Shown piece by piece: positions 16,406 through 26,476 of a DNA stretch of 64,000 nt. The number at the start of each line of letters is the position of its first letter. Position 1 is the first letter of the stretch. The DNA is taken from assembly GCF_019242955.1 (NCBI RefSeq), contig NZ_CP066129.1:2418001-2482000 (forward strand). The letters run 5' to 3'. The notes beneath the pieces are model-generated. The model did not search any database and was not told the DNA's origin. It saw only the letters and a list, made by a program, of their open reading frames with translations. A program made the position numbers and the translations under genes. The stretch comes from Morganella morganii. GTDB taxonomy: Bacteria; Pseudomonadota; Gammaproteobacteria; Enterobacterales; Enterobacteriaceae.

Positions 16406-16924
16406 TTACGCTTCGATTGGTGCACGCCAGTCGTCAGCACCGGAGGTGCCTGCGACGGTGTGTTCCCAGTCGATTTTGCGGTAAGAGAGTGACACTTCGA
16501 TCAGTTGGGTGTAATCCGTTTTTTGCGGATCCTGGCAGTGCGGCATTTTGCAGTCGATGTTGACGATGGTCGCATCTTCCAGTGAGGTGGTGAAGAAATG
16601 CTCCTGCTTGCCTTCAACCGAGGTACGGTACCATTTCAGCTGCACTTTCGGCAGCATTTCACCGGCCGCCAGGGCGTTGTACAGCAGCGGAACGGCTTTG
16701 TTCAGTGCGACGGTGAATTTAAACGGACGGTGCGCACGCTGGCCGGATGGCTGACCGGACTGCGGGTCGGTCGGAACGGTAACGACATGGTCAAACTGCT
16801 GTACCAGCATCTCATCTTCATGACCCTGCACGTAGATATTGCCGACGGATTCAGCGGTAAACGCACCGGCAGTGATATTGCCCTGAGTTTTACCTTCGAT
16901 GGAGATATAGCATGGAGTTGGCAT
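16406..16924 (-). CDS. hcp: Type VI secretion tube protein Hcp
   Basis: A 172-aa Hcp (DUF796). It opens MPTPCYISIEGKTQGNITAG and contains HEDEMLVQQFDHVVTVPTDPQSGQPSGQRAHRPF, the family hallmark, then VEGKQEHFFTTSLEDATIVNIDCKMPH and SLSYRKIDWEH. Hcp hexamers stack to form the T6SS inner tube and can chaperone small effectors. This is the first gene of the island, followed by a terminator and then vgrG. A ribosome site (aaggaat) precedes the ATG. Confidence 0.97.
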   Translation of the reverse strand: MPTPCYISIEGKTQGNITAGAFTAESVGNIYVQGHEDEMLVQQFDHVVTVPTDPQSGQPSGQRAHRPFKFTVALNKAVPLLYNALAAGEMLPKVQLKWYRTSVEGKQEHFFTTSLEDATIVNIDCKMPHCQDPQKTDYTQLIEVSLSYRKIDWEHTVAGTSGADDWRAPIEA

Positions 16925-17721
16925 GATAAAATTCCTTATTTATTAACAGGTAACAAGTCGTTACCGGACGAGTGACTTCGTCATCAGCCAGTGCGCATGG
17001 TGATAATGCTTAAATCATAAGTTTCACTTACCGGTCTGTAAAGGTCGCAGGAGGAGCTGTATCTCACAGGATCAGTCACTTAAGTTAAAATCGTTGCAAA
17101 AACAGGATATCTGACCAGCAGGGGCACGAATGATCGGTTGATGCAGTGAAATATGTCAGATCACAAAAAACACAAATACTCATATTTTTTAACATACAAA
17201 CTCAACCAACTGAAAATAAAAAAGAAAATTGGAATTTACCTTGTGATCACAAAAATAAATATGTAACCAAATACAAATTAACGGTAACTCATTGAACAGC
17301 AATAATAAAAATCACAGTACTGACAAAAAAGAAAAGTCCTCTGTATTTTTGTTCTGAAAAATAAAGCATAAAGGCGTTAAGGTGAAATATTATGCTGATT
17401 TATTTGCGGTTTTTATAAATATAAAGATAACTATTTTATTTTAATATATTAAAACGTCAGCAATATCTGCCCCGGAAACATTCTTAATCAGCTCATTTAC
17501 GCTTCGGCCGGAAATATCGTTCAATCCGGAGCCGCTGCGGTTAGTTGTGAAGCACAATGAACGTAAACGGATATCAGGAGGAATTAAGAAATATTATTCA
17601 GTGTATGGTGAGTATGATAACCTTATATCACTGGGAGAGATAACCTGCCTGGTTTTCACAAAATCAGACGTCTGACAGCCGGGCTGTATACTGACGATAT
17701 GGATAAAAAAGGTAACAACAA
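16925..17721. other. 797-base A+T-rich gap upstream of hcp
   Basis: The region should hold the hcp promoter on the minus strand and the ypfN promoter on the plus strand. The middle (17150-17460) is very A+T-rich and contains a perfect 12-base palindrome, ttgtgatcacaa, at 17241-17252. That is shorter than a CRP site and could be another operator. I found no clear sigma-54 site. A short coding-like remnant lies at 17441-17592 (separate entry). Confidence 0.4.
17441..17592 (-). pseudogene. Possible C-terminal gene remnant
   Basis: A minus-strand frame of about 50 codons ends at TAA 17441. It has normal-looking codon use for this genome (RSGSGLNDISGRSVNELI, NVSGADIADVLIY). It lacks a convincing start codon and ribosome site. 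It may be the last piece of a gene lost when the hcp island was inserted. I do not recognise it. Confidence 0.25.
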
Positions 17722-17919
17722 ATGCATTGGTTAGCAGACTACTGGTGGGTCATCCTGGTGTTGTTCGTCGGCGTGATCCTGAACGCGATTAAAGATCTCA
17801 AACGCGTGGATCATACAAAATATCTGCAAAACCGGCGGGAGCTGCCGCCTCACCGCGATAATAATGCGCAGTGGGATGATGAGGATGACTGGCCGGATAA
17901 CAAACCTAAAAAGCCCTGA
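17722..17919 (+). CDS. ypfN: UPF0370 small membrane protein YpfN
   Basis: A 65-aa protein with one N-terminal membrane helix ([21 protein letters not shown]). The charged tail holds [24 protein letters not shown] and a DDEDDWP acidic patch, as in E. coli YpfN. Function is unknown. In E. coli it lies directly after dapE and beside tmcA. Here the tmcA neighbour is kept but dapE is 15 kb away, so the inserted region 1.97-17.7 kb splits the ancestral order. Its end overlaps the convergent tmcA by 14 bases. Confidence 0.95.
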   Translation: MHWLADYWWVILVLFVGVILNAIKDLKRVDHTKYLQNRRELPPHRDNNAQWDDEDDWPDNKPKKP

Positions 17920-19912
17920 TTTCCGCCGCTGTCTGCTGCGCCCATTGCGGGCGCAGTTTCTGTAATACTGTCGCTGTTTCCTGCCGCAACGCATCAAGTA
18001 ACGCCTTTTTCCCGCTGATATTCCGCGCTTTCAGCATTTCCGGTTTACCGGACAGCAACTGTGACAATTCCGCTGTCTGTGCCGGGTATTCCCTTTGCAG
18101 AAGTACGAGTGCAGGCTCTGCCACCGCCTGTGGTTTGGCGGCATACGCAAACCCGGCCAGCATCCGCCATTCCTGTTCATTGAGTGATTCTGCCTGTACC
18201 GGCAGCACCGGCGAAAATCCCCATATCTGAGAATAAACGGCGCAGTCACGGGCAAACTGATGTTCTGCGGCATCTGCCAGTGCCTGTCCGGCCGGAGTCA
18301 GCGGCAGTAACAGCATGGCGGTGTAACATCCGCTGACCGCTTCCGTATGTGTGCCGGTGCGGACAAAACGAAAGCCGCAGGATGACCAGAATGCAGCCAG
18401 TTCCGGGGTATAGCCGAAGCTGACTGACAGATAGTCCATGCCACTGTTTTTTGCCGCCTCAGCCGCCCGCTGTAATAACTGACGTCCCAGCGCATTGCGC
18501 CGGTAGCCTGCATGTACCGCAATCCGGCTGATACGCCGCGAACGCAGTTGTGCCGCCTGCGGAAAATAACTGTGTGCGGCGAGCGATTGTGCCAGCAGGT
18601 TTCCGCGCGGTCGCCGGGTACCTGCCCAGACAGATTGTGTCAGTTCCGCAGATAATCCACCCTCGTCTGTCAGCCAGAGCGCTGCTGTCACCTGCTGCCG
18701 GTTGCGGAATAACGCGAAATGCTGTCCGGGAGCATCCGCCAGCCGCCGCAGATCCAACGGGGATGTCCGGTAATGGGCTGCAGTCAGCAGGCCGTAAAAC
18801 CCGGAGAGTAAATCAGGGTCATCACATAACGCCTGCTGTGTTACGGACAGATATTCACACTCACCCGCCGGTGTGATTTTTTCCGCCGGTTCCGTCAGCA
18901 GCAGCGCCTCATCCAGCCAGGCTTCCGCCGGATCATGCTCCGCCCAGCGTACCGGCTGTGTCAGCGTCAGTGCAGTAAACTGCGGCAGTGAATGACAAAA
19001 TTTCAGCAGAAATCCGCGTCCGGTGCCTTCATAACCCTGAACGGTGGTCAGCAGCAGTATGCGGGGAAATACAGTGGCAAACCGGGTGAGCAGCGGCAGC
19101 GGGATCATCGCGGCCTCGTCGATCACCAGCCAGCCGTAAGCGCTGGTATCTGCTGTTTCCGTCAGTATCAGTAAATTATCGGGGGAGATAAATTCCGTTT
19201 GCTGTGAATGATCGAGATAACGTTGTATGACAGTGACCGAGACTTTCGCTGGGGCACACAACAGATGACGGCCCGGCGTGTCTGCCAGAAATAACCCGGC
19301 CACCGCGGATTTTCCGCGCCCTCTTGCCGCCGTCAGGCAGAAAATACCGCTTTCCGCTCTGCGGAGTTGATCCAGTATCTGCTGCTGTGCCGGTGTCGGG
19401 GTACCGTCCGGCGGCAGCCACGCTGGTTGCGGCGGTAACAGCGGTATGTCAAACGGCCGGTTTTCATACCGGCAGAGATGAGCAGGATGGATGAGTGTTC
19501 GGGCGAAGTGGCGCATAAAGTGCGGTGCGGGGATCATCTGTCCGCCGTCATTCCAGCGCAGACTGTCGTCATCCGGCCGGGTCTGCCACTGCGATTCCGG
19601 CGGCAGCAGCAGGATCAGCCAGCTGCCGGCCTGTAGTGTGCCTGTCAGCATGGCCAGTGCTTCACTGTGAAGTCCGCGCCGGGCATCGAACACACCGTGG
19701 AGGAACTCCTGTCCCGGCAGCAGACGGGCTTTTCCCGCCGGAATGCTGTCCGGCAATTCAGCGGAAATCACCGGCCAGTCACCGGGAGCCGCTTCTCTGA
19801 TCTCCCGCAGGCAGGATTCACACCAGTGGTCACTGCCGCTCAATACCCACAGACGGCGGATACCCTGTGTGCGGAGCTGTTCTGTACAGGCATGAAACAG
19901 TGCGGGCAGCAT
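17906..19912 (-). CDS. tmcA: tRNA(Met) cytidine acetyltransferase
   Basis: TmcA makes N4-acetylcytidine at the wobble base C34 of elongator tRNA(Met), using acetyl-CoA and ATP. The 668-aa product has the expected order: an N-terminal DUF1726-like domain, an RNA-helicase-like ATPase domain with Walker [11 protein letters not shown] near residue 200 and a Walker B-like [11 protein letters not shown], a GNAT domain ([21 protein letters not shown]), and a C-terminal tRNA-binding helical part. Length matches E. coli (671 aa). It is followed 9 bases upstream by the yeaL-like gene, so the two may be one transcript. Confidence 0.97.
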   Translation of the reverse strand: MLPALFHACTEQLRTQGIRRLWVLSGSDHWCESCLREIREAAPGDWPVISAELPDSIPAGKARLLPGQEFLHGVFDARRGLHSEALAMLTGTLQAGSWLILLLPPESQWQTRPDDDSLRWNDGGQMIPAPHFMRHFARTLIHPAHLCRYENRPFDIPLLPPQPAWLPPDGTPTPAQQQILDQLRRAESGIFCLTAARGRGKSAVAGLFLADTPGRHLLCAPAKVSVTVIQRYLDHSQQTEFISPDNLLILTETADTSAYGWLVIDEAAMIPLPLLTRFATVFPRILLLTTVQGYEGTGRGFLLKFCHSLPQFTALTLTQPVRWAEHDPAEAWLDEALLLTEPAEKITPAGECEYLSVTQQALCDDPDLLSGFYGLLTAAHYRTSPLDLRRLADAPGQHFALFRNRQQVTAALWLTDEGGLSAELTQSVWAGTRRPRGNLLAQSLAAHSYFPQAAQLRSRRISRIAVHAGYRRNALGRQLLQRAAEAAKNSGMDYLSVSFGYTPELAAFWSSCGFRFVRTGTHTEAVSGCYTAMLLLPLTPAGQALADAAEHQFARDCAVYSQIWGFSPVLPVQAESLNEQEWRMLAGFAYAAKPQAVAEPALVLLQREYPAQTAELSQLLSGKPEMLKARNISGKKALLDALRQETATVLQKLRPQWAQQTAAEIRAF

Positions 19913-19921
19913 GAAAAGGCG

Positions 19922-20374
19922 CTACATCTTACCAATAAGCAGTGACAGTATCCCCGCCGCAATCAGCGGCCCGACCGGCACCCCCCTGAACAGCGCAACA
20001 CCGATAATCGTCCCCACCAGTAACCCGGCGACCGTAGACGGCTGATTACTCATCAGGGTTACCCCGCGGCTGCCGAGCCAGGACACCAGAATACCTATCA
20101 CTATCGCCAGGATAGATTTCCAGTTCAGAAAAGAGCTTAAGACATCGTTGGCGCTGATCTTACCGCTGGCAATCGGTGCCATCACACCCACTGTCAGAAT
20201 GAGTATTCCCAGCTTGAGGCCGTATTTTTCCACAAACGGAAAATATCCGTTAAGCGGCGTGATGCGTACCGCAAGCAGAAAGAGGAGAGCCAGGGTTACC
20301 GTCATGTTGTTACTGATAAGCCCGAGCCCGGCTAAGACCAGGAGGATAATCAGGGTCGGGTCAATATTACTCAT
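19922..20374 (-). CDS. yeaL: UPF0756 (DUF441) membrane protein YeaL
   Basis: A 150-aa inner-membrane protein with four hydrophobic segments and the DUF441 pattern: [57 protein letters not shown], and [30 protein letters not shown]. No function is established. In E. coli yeaL is elsewhere on the chromosome, so its place beside tmcA is a lineage-specific order. Confidence 0.9.
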   Translation of the reverse strand: MSNIDPTLIILLVLAGLGLISNNMTVTLALLFLLAVRITPLNGYFPFVEKYGLKLGILILTVGVMAPIASGKISANDVLSSFLNWKSILAIVIGILVSWLGSRGVTLMSNQPSTVAGLLVGTIIGVALFRGVPVGPLIAAGILSLLIGKM

Positions 20375-20477
20375 ATCAGATCCTGCGTGTCGGGGAGAAT
20401 GAAAGGCGCCAATAGTATGCCGTTACACTATGATAATCAAACTCTGCCGGTTTTGCAGGGAAAACCGGCAGAACCAT

Positions 20478-21365
20478 TTATTTCAGTGCGGAAAAGGTAT
20501 CACATTGCGCGATATTGCCGCTGTCAAAACCACGTTTAAACCACTCATAACGCTGTGCAGATGTCCCGTGTGTGAAGCTGTCCGGAATAACCCGTCCCTG
20601 ACTCTGTTTCTGCAGACGGTCATCACCGATAGCCTGTGCCGCATTCAGAGCATTTTCCAGATCGCCGTTTTCAAGTATCCCGGCTTTCTCCATCTCATGG
20701 CCCCAGATCCCGGCAAAACAGTCAGCCTGTAATTCCATTTTTACTGACAGGCGGTTTGCCTCTTTCTGACTGCTGCGCTGCTGGCGCTCACGCACCTGAC
20801 GGTCAATTCCCAGCAGATGCTGCACATGGTGTCCCACTTCATGCGCCACCACATAGCCCTGTGCGAAATCCCCGCCCGCTCCTAATTTGGTGCGCATATC
20901 GTCATAGAAAGAGAGGTCGATATAGACTTTCTGATCAGCCGGACAATAAAACGGCCCCATTACCGCCTGCCCCGCACCACAGCCTGTCGGTGTGGCACCG
21001 CGGTACAGCACCAGTTTCGGCTCACGGTACTGACGGTTCATCTGTGCAAATTTTTGTCCCCAGACCGCTTCGGTTTCCGCCAGCATCACGCCGGTAAATT
21101 CCGCCTGTTTCTGCTCCTGCGCACTGTTCTGTGCCGGACGCTGCTGTGAGGTGGTCTGCCCGGTACTGACCGGGTCACCGGTCACCAGGCCGGTCAGGTC
21201 AATGCCGTAAAAACCGGCCACCACCACGATGACGACCACAACCAGTCCTGCCTTGCCGCGCGGCAACGGAATACGCGGCCCGCCGGCGGAGCCGCCCGGA
21301 ATTCTGCCACCGGCACTGCGGCGGTCTTCAATATTGTCGCTCTGGCGACGCCCTTGCCAACGCAT
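20478..21365 (-). CDS. ypfJ: Neutral zinc metallopeptidase YpfJ
   Basis: A 295-aa protein of the YpfJ/KPN_02809 zinc-peptidase family. It begins [17 protein letters not shown], has one membrane anchor ([17 protein letters not shown]) at about residues 37-55, and carries the zinc-binding [12 protein letters not shown] with downstream [13 protein letters not shown] supplying the third ligand. The C-terminus has [14 protein letters not shown] as in E. coli. The substrate is unknown. It lies next to purC as in E. coli. Confidence 0.95.
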   Translation of the reverse strand: MRWQGRRQSDNIEDRRSAGGRIPGGSAGGPRIPLPRGKAGLVVVVIVVVAGFYGIDLTGLVTGDPVSTGQTTSQQRPAQNSAQEQKQAEFTGVMLAETEAVWGQKFAQMNRQYREPKLVLYRGATPTGCGAGQAVMGPFYCPADQKVYIDLSFYDDMRTKLGAGGDFAQGYVVAHEVGHHVQHLLGIDRQVRERQQRSSQKEANRLSVKMELQADCFAGIWGHEMEKAGILENGDLENALNAAQAIGDDRLQKQSQGRVIPDSFTHGTSAQRYEWFKRGFDSGNIAQCDTFSALK

Positions 21366-21528
21366 GATGATTCTCAGCTTATATCGGATAATAGTCGGAT
21401 AACTACATAGTACAGAGAAAATGAAGTGAGGAAAAATGCTTCTTTCTTTCAGGGGAGTAATAAAGAGGCTTAAAGCCGGTGATACGCGGGTCTGGTTATC
21501 ACCGGCAATGCATTCATTGAGTCAATGA

Positions 21529-22242
21529 TTAGTCCAGTTTCACACCCAGACGGCGTGCCACTTCTTCATAGGCTTCAATCAGGCCGCCCAGGCTCTGACG
21601 AAAACGGTCTTTATCCATTTTATCCAGGGTTTCTTTGTCCCACAGACGGCTGCCGTCCGGTGAAAACTCATCCCCGAGCACGACCTGACCTTTATACAGG
21701 CCGAATTCCAGTTTGAAATCCACCAGGATAAGCCCGGCTTCATCAAACAGGCGGGATAAGACATCATTGGCGATGTAGCTCAGGCGTTTCATTTCCGCGA
21801 GGTTTTCCTGACTGACCCAGCCGAAGGTTTCACAGTAGGATTCATTGATCATCGGGTCATGTTTGGCGTCGTTTTTCAGGAATAAATCGAAGATTGGCGG
21901 GTTCAGCACGATCCCCTCTTCCACCCCGAGCCGTTTTACCAGCGAACCGGCGGCACGGTTGCGGATCACACACTCCACCGGCACCATATCCAGCTTTTTC
22001 ACCAGAACTTCGGTATCCGATAACAGACGCTCCATCTGCGTCGGGATACCCGCCGCTTCCAGTTTGCTCATGATAAAGTGGTTGAACTTATTATTAACCA
22101 TGCCCTTGCGATCAAACTGCTCGATGCGCTCACCATCCAGTGCCGATGTATCATTACGAAATTCCAGAATCAGCAGATCGGGATTATCCGTGGTGTAGAC
22201 CGTTTTGGCTTTCCCACGATACAGTTCAGCATGTTTTTGCAT
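21529..22242 (-). CDS. purC: SAICAR synthetase
   Basis: PurC condenses CAIR with aspartate using ATP in purine biosynthesis. The 237-aa product opens [31 protein letters not shown], the family hallmark, and holds [23 protein letters not shown] and [13 protein letters not shown]. The start at 22242 is fixed by GGAGAG 6 bases upstream and by family length. The longer frame to 22374 crosses the PurR site and is rejected. Confidence 0.98.
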   Translation of the reverse strand: MQKHAELYRGKAKTVYTTDNPDLLILEFRNDTSALDGERIEQFDRKGMVNNKFNHFIMSKLEAAGIPTQMERLLSDTEVLVKKLDMVPVECVIRNRAAGSLVKRLGVEEGIVLNPPIFDLFLKNDAKHDPMINESYCETFGWVSQENLAEMKRLSYIANDVLSRLFDEAGLILVDFKLEFGLYKGQVVLGDEFSPDGSRLWDKETLDKMDKDRFRQSLGGLIEAYEEVARRLGVKLD

Positions 22243-22316
22243 CTTGCACTCTCCAGACAGGATTAATAATAGGCGTATCGCCTGACGCAGATTATTCTCC
22301 CTCAGAATGACACAAT

Positions 22317-22332
22317 AAGCAATCGTTTGCGT
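22317..22332 (-). promoter_or_regulatory. PurR operator of purC
   Basis: The minus strand reads acgcaaacgattgctt, close to the PurR box consensus ACGCAAACGTTTNCNT. It lies 75 bases upstream of the purC start in the promoter zone, as in E. coli. Confidence 0.75.
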
Positions 22333-22407
22333 AAGAGAAAATACAACTTTCCTCATCCCGGTGACCGATAACACAGGGATAATTCAAATCATTATTATTA
22401 CGCCCGT

Positions 22408-23178
22408 TTACACCATGATGAGGGATAAGCCCCGTGCGGCCAGCAGGTCACGGGCAGATTGCGGAACGTCCCGGGTGAGTACCACGTGATCCAGTTCCTC
22501 ACACGCCGCCACGCGGTAAGGTGCAATACGACCGAGTTTATCACCGGTCAGACCGGCCACGACCCGGCTGCTCTGCTTTATCAGTGCCCGTTTAAAGGCA
22601 GCCTCTTCAAACCCGGTAACTGTCAGGCCGCTGTCTGCATCCAGTGCGCATCCGCCGGGAAAGCAGAGATCGATATTCAGATAAGACAACTGCTCCAGTG
22701 CCTGTGCCCCGATGCAGGTTCCGGATGCACGGTGCAGTTTTCCGCCCAGCACAATCAGCTCAAAATCCGGGTAATCACTCAGCACGGCAGCAATGGCCGG
22801 ACTGTGCGTTATCACCGTCAGGGATAAATTCGCCGGCATATGCTGCGCCAGCAGCAGGTTCTGACTGCCGCCATCCAGAAAAACGGTCGTGTGATTACGG
22901 ATCAATCCCGCACAACCGAGCGAAATTTTTTCTTTTTCTGCGTTGTTCTGCCCGATCCTCTGCTGAAAATCCGGCACATCACCAAGTACGCTGACCGCAC
23001 CGCCGTAAACCCGTTTGCAGAGTCCTTCATTTGCCAGAACCTGCAAATCACGGCGGATAGTGTGCTCTGATACACCAAGCTGTTCCACCAGCGTACTGCA
23101 CTGTACCCGGCCTTCACTCTGTAATAACGTCCGGATCAGGGCTTGCCGTTGCTCCGGAAAAGCTGCATAATCGAGCAT
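22408..23178 (-). CDS. DeoR/GlpR-family transcriptional regulator
   Basis: A 256-aa regulator. The start at 23178 is set by AAGGAG 7 bases upstream. The N-terminal winged helix reads RQALIRTLLQSEGRVQCSTLVEQLGVSEHTIRRDLQVLANEG, with the VSEHTIRRDL recognition helix. The C-terminal DeoRC sensor domain holds FLDGGSQNLLLAQHMP, FPGGCALDADSGLTV and the EEAAFKRALIKQSSRVV stretch that binds a sugar phosphate. It is divergent from an inositol-monophosphatase-like gene and an MFS transporter, the presumed targets. The effector is unknown. Confidence 0.85.
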   Translation of the reverse strand: MLDYAAFPEQRQALIRTLLQSEGRVQCSTLVEQLGVSEHTIRRDLQVLANEGLCKRVYGGAVSVLGDVPDFQQRIGQNNAEKEKISLGCAGLIRNHTTVFLDGGSQNLLLAQHMPANLSLTVITHSPAIAAVLSDYPDFELIVLGGKLHRASGTCIGAQALEQLSYLNIDLCFPGGCALDADSGLTVTGFEEAAFKRALIKQSSRVVAGLTGDKLGRIAPYRVAACEELDHVVLTRDVPQSARDLLAARGLSLIMV

Positions 23179-23264
23179 TAATTTCTCCTTTATATTGCAT
23201 AAAGCATCATAAACGGGCAATCATCCCGGGTCAATCAAAACCCTGTCACTGCTGAGGTCATTCT

Positions 23265-24062
23265 GTGAACACACATCATCCTGATATCGCATTTTTTCAT
23301 CAGTTAGCCAACCGTGCGGCACAAGAAACGTTACCGCGATTTTTACCCGGGCACACACTGTCCGTCGATACCAAAGTTAAAGAAGGCGTCAGTTTTGATC
23401 CGGTAACGGATGCGGACAGACAGGCTGAAATCGCACTGCGGGAAATGATCACCGCTGTTTATCCGCAGCACAGTATTCTGGGGGAGGAATTCGGTCTGAG
23501 CGGCGAAGGCGATTATCAGTGGATTCTCGACCCGGTGGACGGCACCCGCCCGTTTATGCTCGGTTTACCGGTCTGGGGAACCCTGATCGGATTAACCTGC
23601 TGCGGCAAGCCTGTGATGGGAATGATGAGCCAGCCCTATACCGGCGAGCGTTTCTGGGCGGATGGCGAACGCAGCTGGCACAGCAGTCCGCACGGAACAT
23701 TTGTGATGAATACCCGCAAAAATATCACTCTGGCCAATGCCATTCTGCATACCAATTCACCGGAGCCGATATCCCGCTTCCCGGAAATCCGGCTGGCGGA
23801 CCTGATGAACAACGTCTTAATGACCCGTTTCGGCGGTGAATGTTATGCCATGGCGATGGTGGCTGCCGGTAAAATTGATCTCTGTTTTGATTATGCCCTG
23901 CAGCCATATGATATTGCGGCGTTTATTCCGATCATTGAACAGGCCGGCGGTTGTGTGACAACCCTTGACGGCGGACCAGCCATACAGGGTGGTGCTGTTC
24001 TTGCCAGTGGTTGTCCGCGTCTTCATCAGCAGGTTTTGACTATTCTGAACAAAAATGATTAA
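23265..24062 (+). CDS. Inositol-monophosphatase-family phosphatase (HisN-like)
   Basis: A 265-aa Li+-sensitive Mg2+-dependent phosphatase. Motif A is GEEFGLSGEGDYQWILDPVDGTRPF (metal ligands E, D, D), preceded by FDPVTDADRQAE. The second motif is FDYALQPYDIAAFIPIIEQAGG. It looks closest to the histidinol-phosphatase HisN branch, but the DeoR/MFS context suggests a sugar-phosphate substrate instead. The start codon is GTG at 23265 with gaggt upstream. It is followed 51 bases on by an MFS gene, probably one operon. Confidence 0.8.
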   Translation: MNTHHPDIAFFHQLANRAAQETLPRFLPGHTLSVDTKVKEGVSFDPVTDADRQAEIALREMITAVYPQHSILGEEFGLSGEGDYQWILDPVDGTRPFMLGLPVWGTLIGLTCCGKPVMGMMSQPYTGERFWADGERSWHSSPHGTFVMNTRKNITLANAILHTNSPEPISRFPEIRLADLMNNVLMTRFGGECYAMAMVAAGKIDLCFDYALQPYDIAAFIPIIEQAGGCVTTLDGGPAIQGGAVLASGCPRLHQQVLTILNKND

Positions 24063-24113
24063 TCATCATATAATGATTCGGATTATAAATGCGTATGACA
24101 AAGGTTGTTAGTA

Positions 24114-25268
24114 ATGAGTGAAGTAACTGCTGTATCTGCTGCTGCCGTACCGGCCGGACGGGAACAGATGGCCACCCGCGCCCTCTTTTTTGTCGCCGGT
24201 TTTGCTTCGGCAGCCTGGGCGGCACTGGTGCCGTTTGCCAAACTGAACACCGGGGTAAATGACGGAGTTCTCGGATTATTACTGCTCTGTCTCGGCGGCG
24301 GCGCACTGGTGGCCATGCCGCTGACCGGCGTGCTGACCACCCGTTTCGGTTGCCGTAAAGTAATGACAGTTTCCGTTATGTTGCTCAGTGTTACCCTGCC
24401 GCTGCTGGCGGAAATTAACCATACCGGGTTACTGGCTCTGACACTGGTCGTTTTCGGTATGGGGATCGGGATCACCGATTGCGCCATGAATATTCAGGCT
24501 ATTATTGTTGAAAAAGCAGCCCCAAGGCCGATGATGTCGGGCTTTCACGGGTTTTACAGTATCGGCGGCATTGCCGGTGCGGGGGCAATGAGTGGTTTTA
24601 TGCTGGCCGGGATGGGTGCATTGCAGGCAGCCGCTGCCGTGATGGTGATTTGCCTTCTGCTTCTGGCTTTCAGCTATAAAGGTATGCTCAATTACGCCTG
24701 GCCGTCGGAAGGCCCGGCATTTGCGGTGCCGCGTGGCGCGGTATTACTGATAGGTATTATCTGCTTCGCCACCTTTCTGGCCGAAGGCAGCGTGCTGGAC
24801 TGGAGTGCGGTTTTCCTGACCGAGTACCGTAATGTGCCGGAAAGCATGGGCGGGCTGGGCTTTGCCTGCTTTGCCGTACTGATGTCTCTCGGGCGGCTGA
24901 CCGGCGATAAAATTGTGGCGGTACTCGGACGACCGCAGGTGGTACTGTGGGGCGCACTGCTGGCCGCCGGTGGTCTGCTGCTGAGTGTGCTGAGCGAAAA
25001 CTGGCTGATGGCACTCACCGGTTACGGGCTGATCGGGCTGGGGTGCGCCAACGTGGTGCCGGTGATGTTTTCTGCTATCGGCCGCCAGACCAGTATGCCT
25101 CAGGCTGTTGCAGTTCCTGCGGTAACTACTCTGGGCTATCTCGGTATTCTGGCGGGACCGGCATCTGTCGGACTGATCGCTTACCGCTTCACCCTGCCTG
25201 CCGCACTGCTGGCTGTGGTTGCGCTGTTATTGCTTGTCGCATTACTGTCGCGGAAAGTCCGGATGTAA
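24114..25268 (+). CDS. MFS transporter, YbjJ-like
   Basis: A 384-aa twelve-helix major-facilitator protein. The start at 24114 has aaagg 9 bases upstream. Visible features include FFVAGFASAAWAALVPFAKLN, TRFGCRKV in loop 2-3, GMGIGITDCAMNIQAIIVE, and MMSGFHGFYSIGGIAGAG, which resembles the YbjJ/FucP-like group of sugar transporters. The substrate is unknown. It is probably co-transcribed with the phosphatase and controlled by the divergent DeoR protein. Confidence 0.8.
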   Translation: MSEVTAVSAAAVPAGREQMATRALFFVAGFASAAWAALVPFAKLNTGVNDGVLGLLLLCLGGGALVAMPLTGVLTTRFGCRKVMTVSVMLLSVTLPLLAEINHTGLLALTLVVFGMGIGITDCAMNIQAIIVEKAAPRPMMSGFHGFYSIGGIAGAGAMSGFMLAGMGALQAAAAVMVICLLLLAFSYKGMLNYAWPSEGPAFAVPRGAVLLIGIICFATFLAEGSVLDWSAVFLTEYRNVPESMGGLGFACFAVLMSLGRLTGDKIVAVLGRPQVVLWGALLAAGGLLLSVLSENWLMALTGYGLIGLGCANVVPVMFSAIGRQTSMPQAVAVPAVTTLGYLGILAGPASVGLIAYRFTLPAALLAVVALLLLVALLSRKVRM

Positions 25269-25278
25269 CGGATGTAAA

Positions 25279-25466
25279 AACACCGGTCATCAGACCGGTG
25301 TTGAGATTGCTGACAAAGCAGGATAAAACGCGGTTTTTCCTGCTTTGTGTTATCAGCCGAAAATCAATAAATTGATTTTCCTGGTTTATTTTTACAACCT
25401 CTGGCGGTCGCCGCCAATCCCTGCGGGTTTGTCAACGCCCTGAACACCGGTCATCAGACCGGTGTT
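25279..25466. repeat. 188-base structured element bounded by identical hairpins
   Basis: The 24-base hairpin aacaccggtc-atca-gaccggtgtt occurs twice in direct orientation, at 25279-25302 and about 25443-25466. Between them are two more perfect stem-loops: acaaagcagga with tcctgctttgt, and gaaaatcaat with attgattttc. The first hairpin follows the MFS stop and can act as its terminator. The second overlaps the last codons of the convergent glycosyltransferase gene. The layout suggests a multi-stem repetitive element or a duplication of a terminator. Confidence 0.55.
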
Positions 25467-26476
25467 GCTTCATTTTCTTCTTTCAGAATCGCTTTCAGAC
25501 GCGGGTAACGGCGTGCCAGCCGCCAGCGCAGGCGCAAATCTTTGGCGTTATCCCAAATCAGTGACCAGATCCCGCGATTAAACAGTTCACGTACAACGCT
25601 CTGTTTCACATCCGGCGATTCTATCTCACTGATGGTATGCAAAATTCCCAGACCTTCTTTGGAAATCTGCCAGTGACAGGCAGGGATCTGTTTTACCACA
25701 TCCGCATGACGCTGATTGATATCATTCAGCATTTCCAGAATTTTCATGTAATTATGGATTGTCCGCACACGGATTCTGTCATCCGGCGGCGTATGTGACA
25801 CCGAAGCGGAATGGATCAGATAATCGTAGTAACGCTCATCAATATATTCCACCCGCTCTGCCGTCATCAGCAGTTCGGTTGTCCAGGGAATGTCCTGATG
25901 ATGCAGACCGGGCTCAAAGTAGTAGCCCTGTTCACGCAGAAAATCAGTACGATACAGATTCAGCCAGGTCACATGCAGGAATTTGCGGGAGTTAAGTGCC
26001 CGTTTCAGCCAGTCCGGCCCGGAAATAACCCCGGTGGAACGCAAACGATCAGGCGGGAAAATCGGCCGCGGTTCGCGCCCGTCCTCATACACATAGGTGC
26101 CGTTACAGGTTGCCACATCCAGCTGACCGGCAAGGGCAATCTCCAGCAAACGACCATACATCTGAGAATGAATCACATCGTCAATATCCGGAAACGTGAT
26201 GTACTTTCCTTTTGCCGCAGCAAAACCGGTATTTCGTGCCACAGAAACACCCTGATTTTGCTGTTCCAGAATGATGACTGACGGGAATTTATCCTGCCAT
26301 TCACGCAGCACCGCATCCGTATTATCTTTTGAGCCGTCATTGACGAGAATCAGCTCCCAGCCGGGAAGTGTTTGTTTCAGCAGGCAATCAAAAAACTGAG
26401 GAAGAAATTTTTCCCCGTTATAGACCGCAACAACAATGCTCAGTAAAGGTTGTGAAGAGTCCGAAGGTAAATCCAT
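25454..26476 (-). CDS. Family 2 glycosyltransferase
   Basis: A 340-aa GT-A glycosyltransferase. It opens LLSIVVAVYNGEKFLPQFFDCLLKQTLPGWELILVNDGSKDNT, then has GVSVARNTGFAAAKGKYITFPDIDDV, which contains the DxD-like metal site (DIDD). A later HHQDIPWTTELLMTAERVEYID segment gives the usual ED-like acceptor site. There are no membrane helices. It stands alone between an MFS gene and bamC, so the acceptor could be LPS, capsule or another glycan. Its last codons (ATPV) lie within the repeated hairpin, so the C-terminus may have been set by that element. Confidence 0.85.
   Translation of the reverse strand: MDLPSDSSQPLLSIVVAVYNGEKFLPQFFDCLLKQTLPGWELILVNDGSKDNTDAVLREWQDKFPSVIILEQQNQGVSVARNTGFAAAKGKYITFPDIDDVIHSQMYGRLLEIALAGQLDVATCNGTYVYEDGREPRPIFPPDRLRSTGVISGPDWLKRALNSRKFLHVTWLNLYRTDFLREQGYYFEPGLHHQDIPWTTELLMTAERVEYIDERYYDYLIHSASVSHTPPDDRIRVRTIHNYMKILEMLNDINQRHADVVKQIPACHWQISKEGLGILHTISEIESPDVKQSVVRELFNRGIWSLIWDNAKDLRLRWRLARRYPRLKAILKEENEATPV

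Noticed and set aside
17230..17260. A CRP site in the hcp control region
   Set aside because: The half sites tgtga and tcaca touch with no 6-base spacer, so it does not fit CRP.
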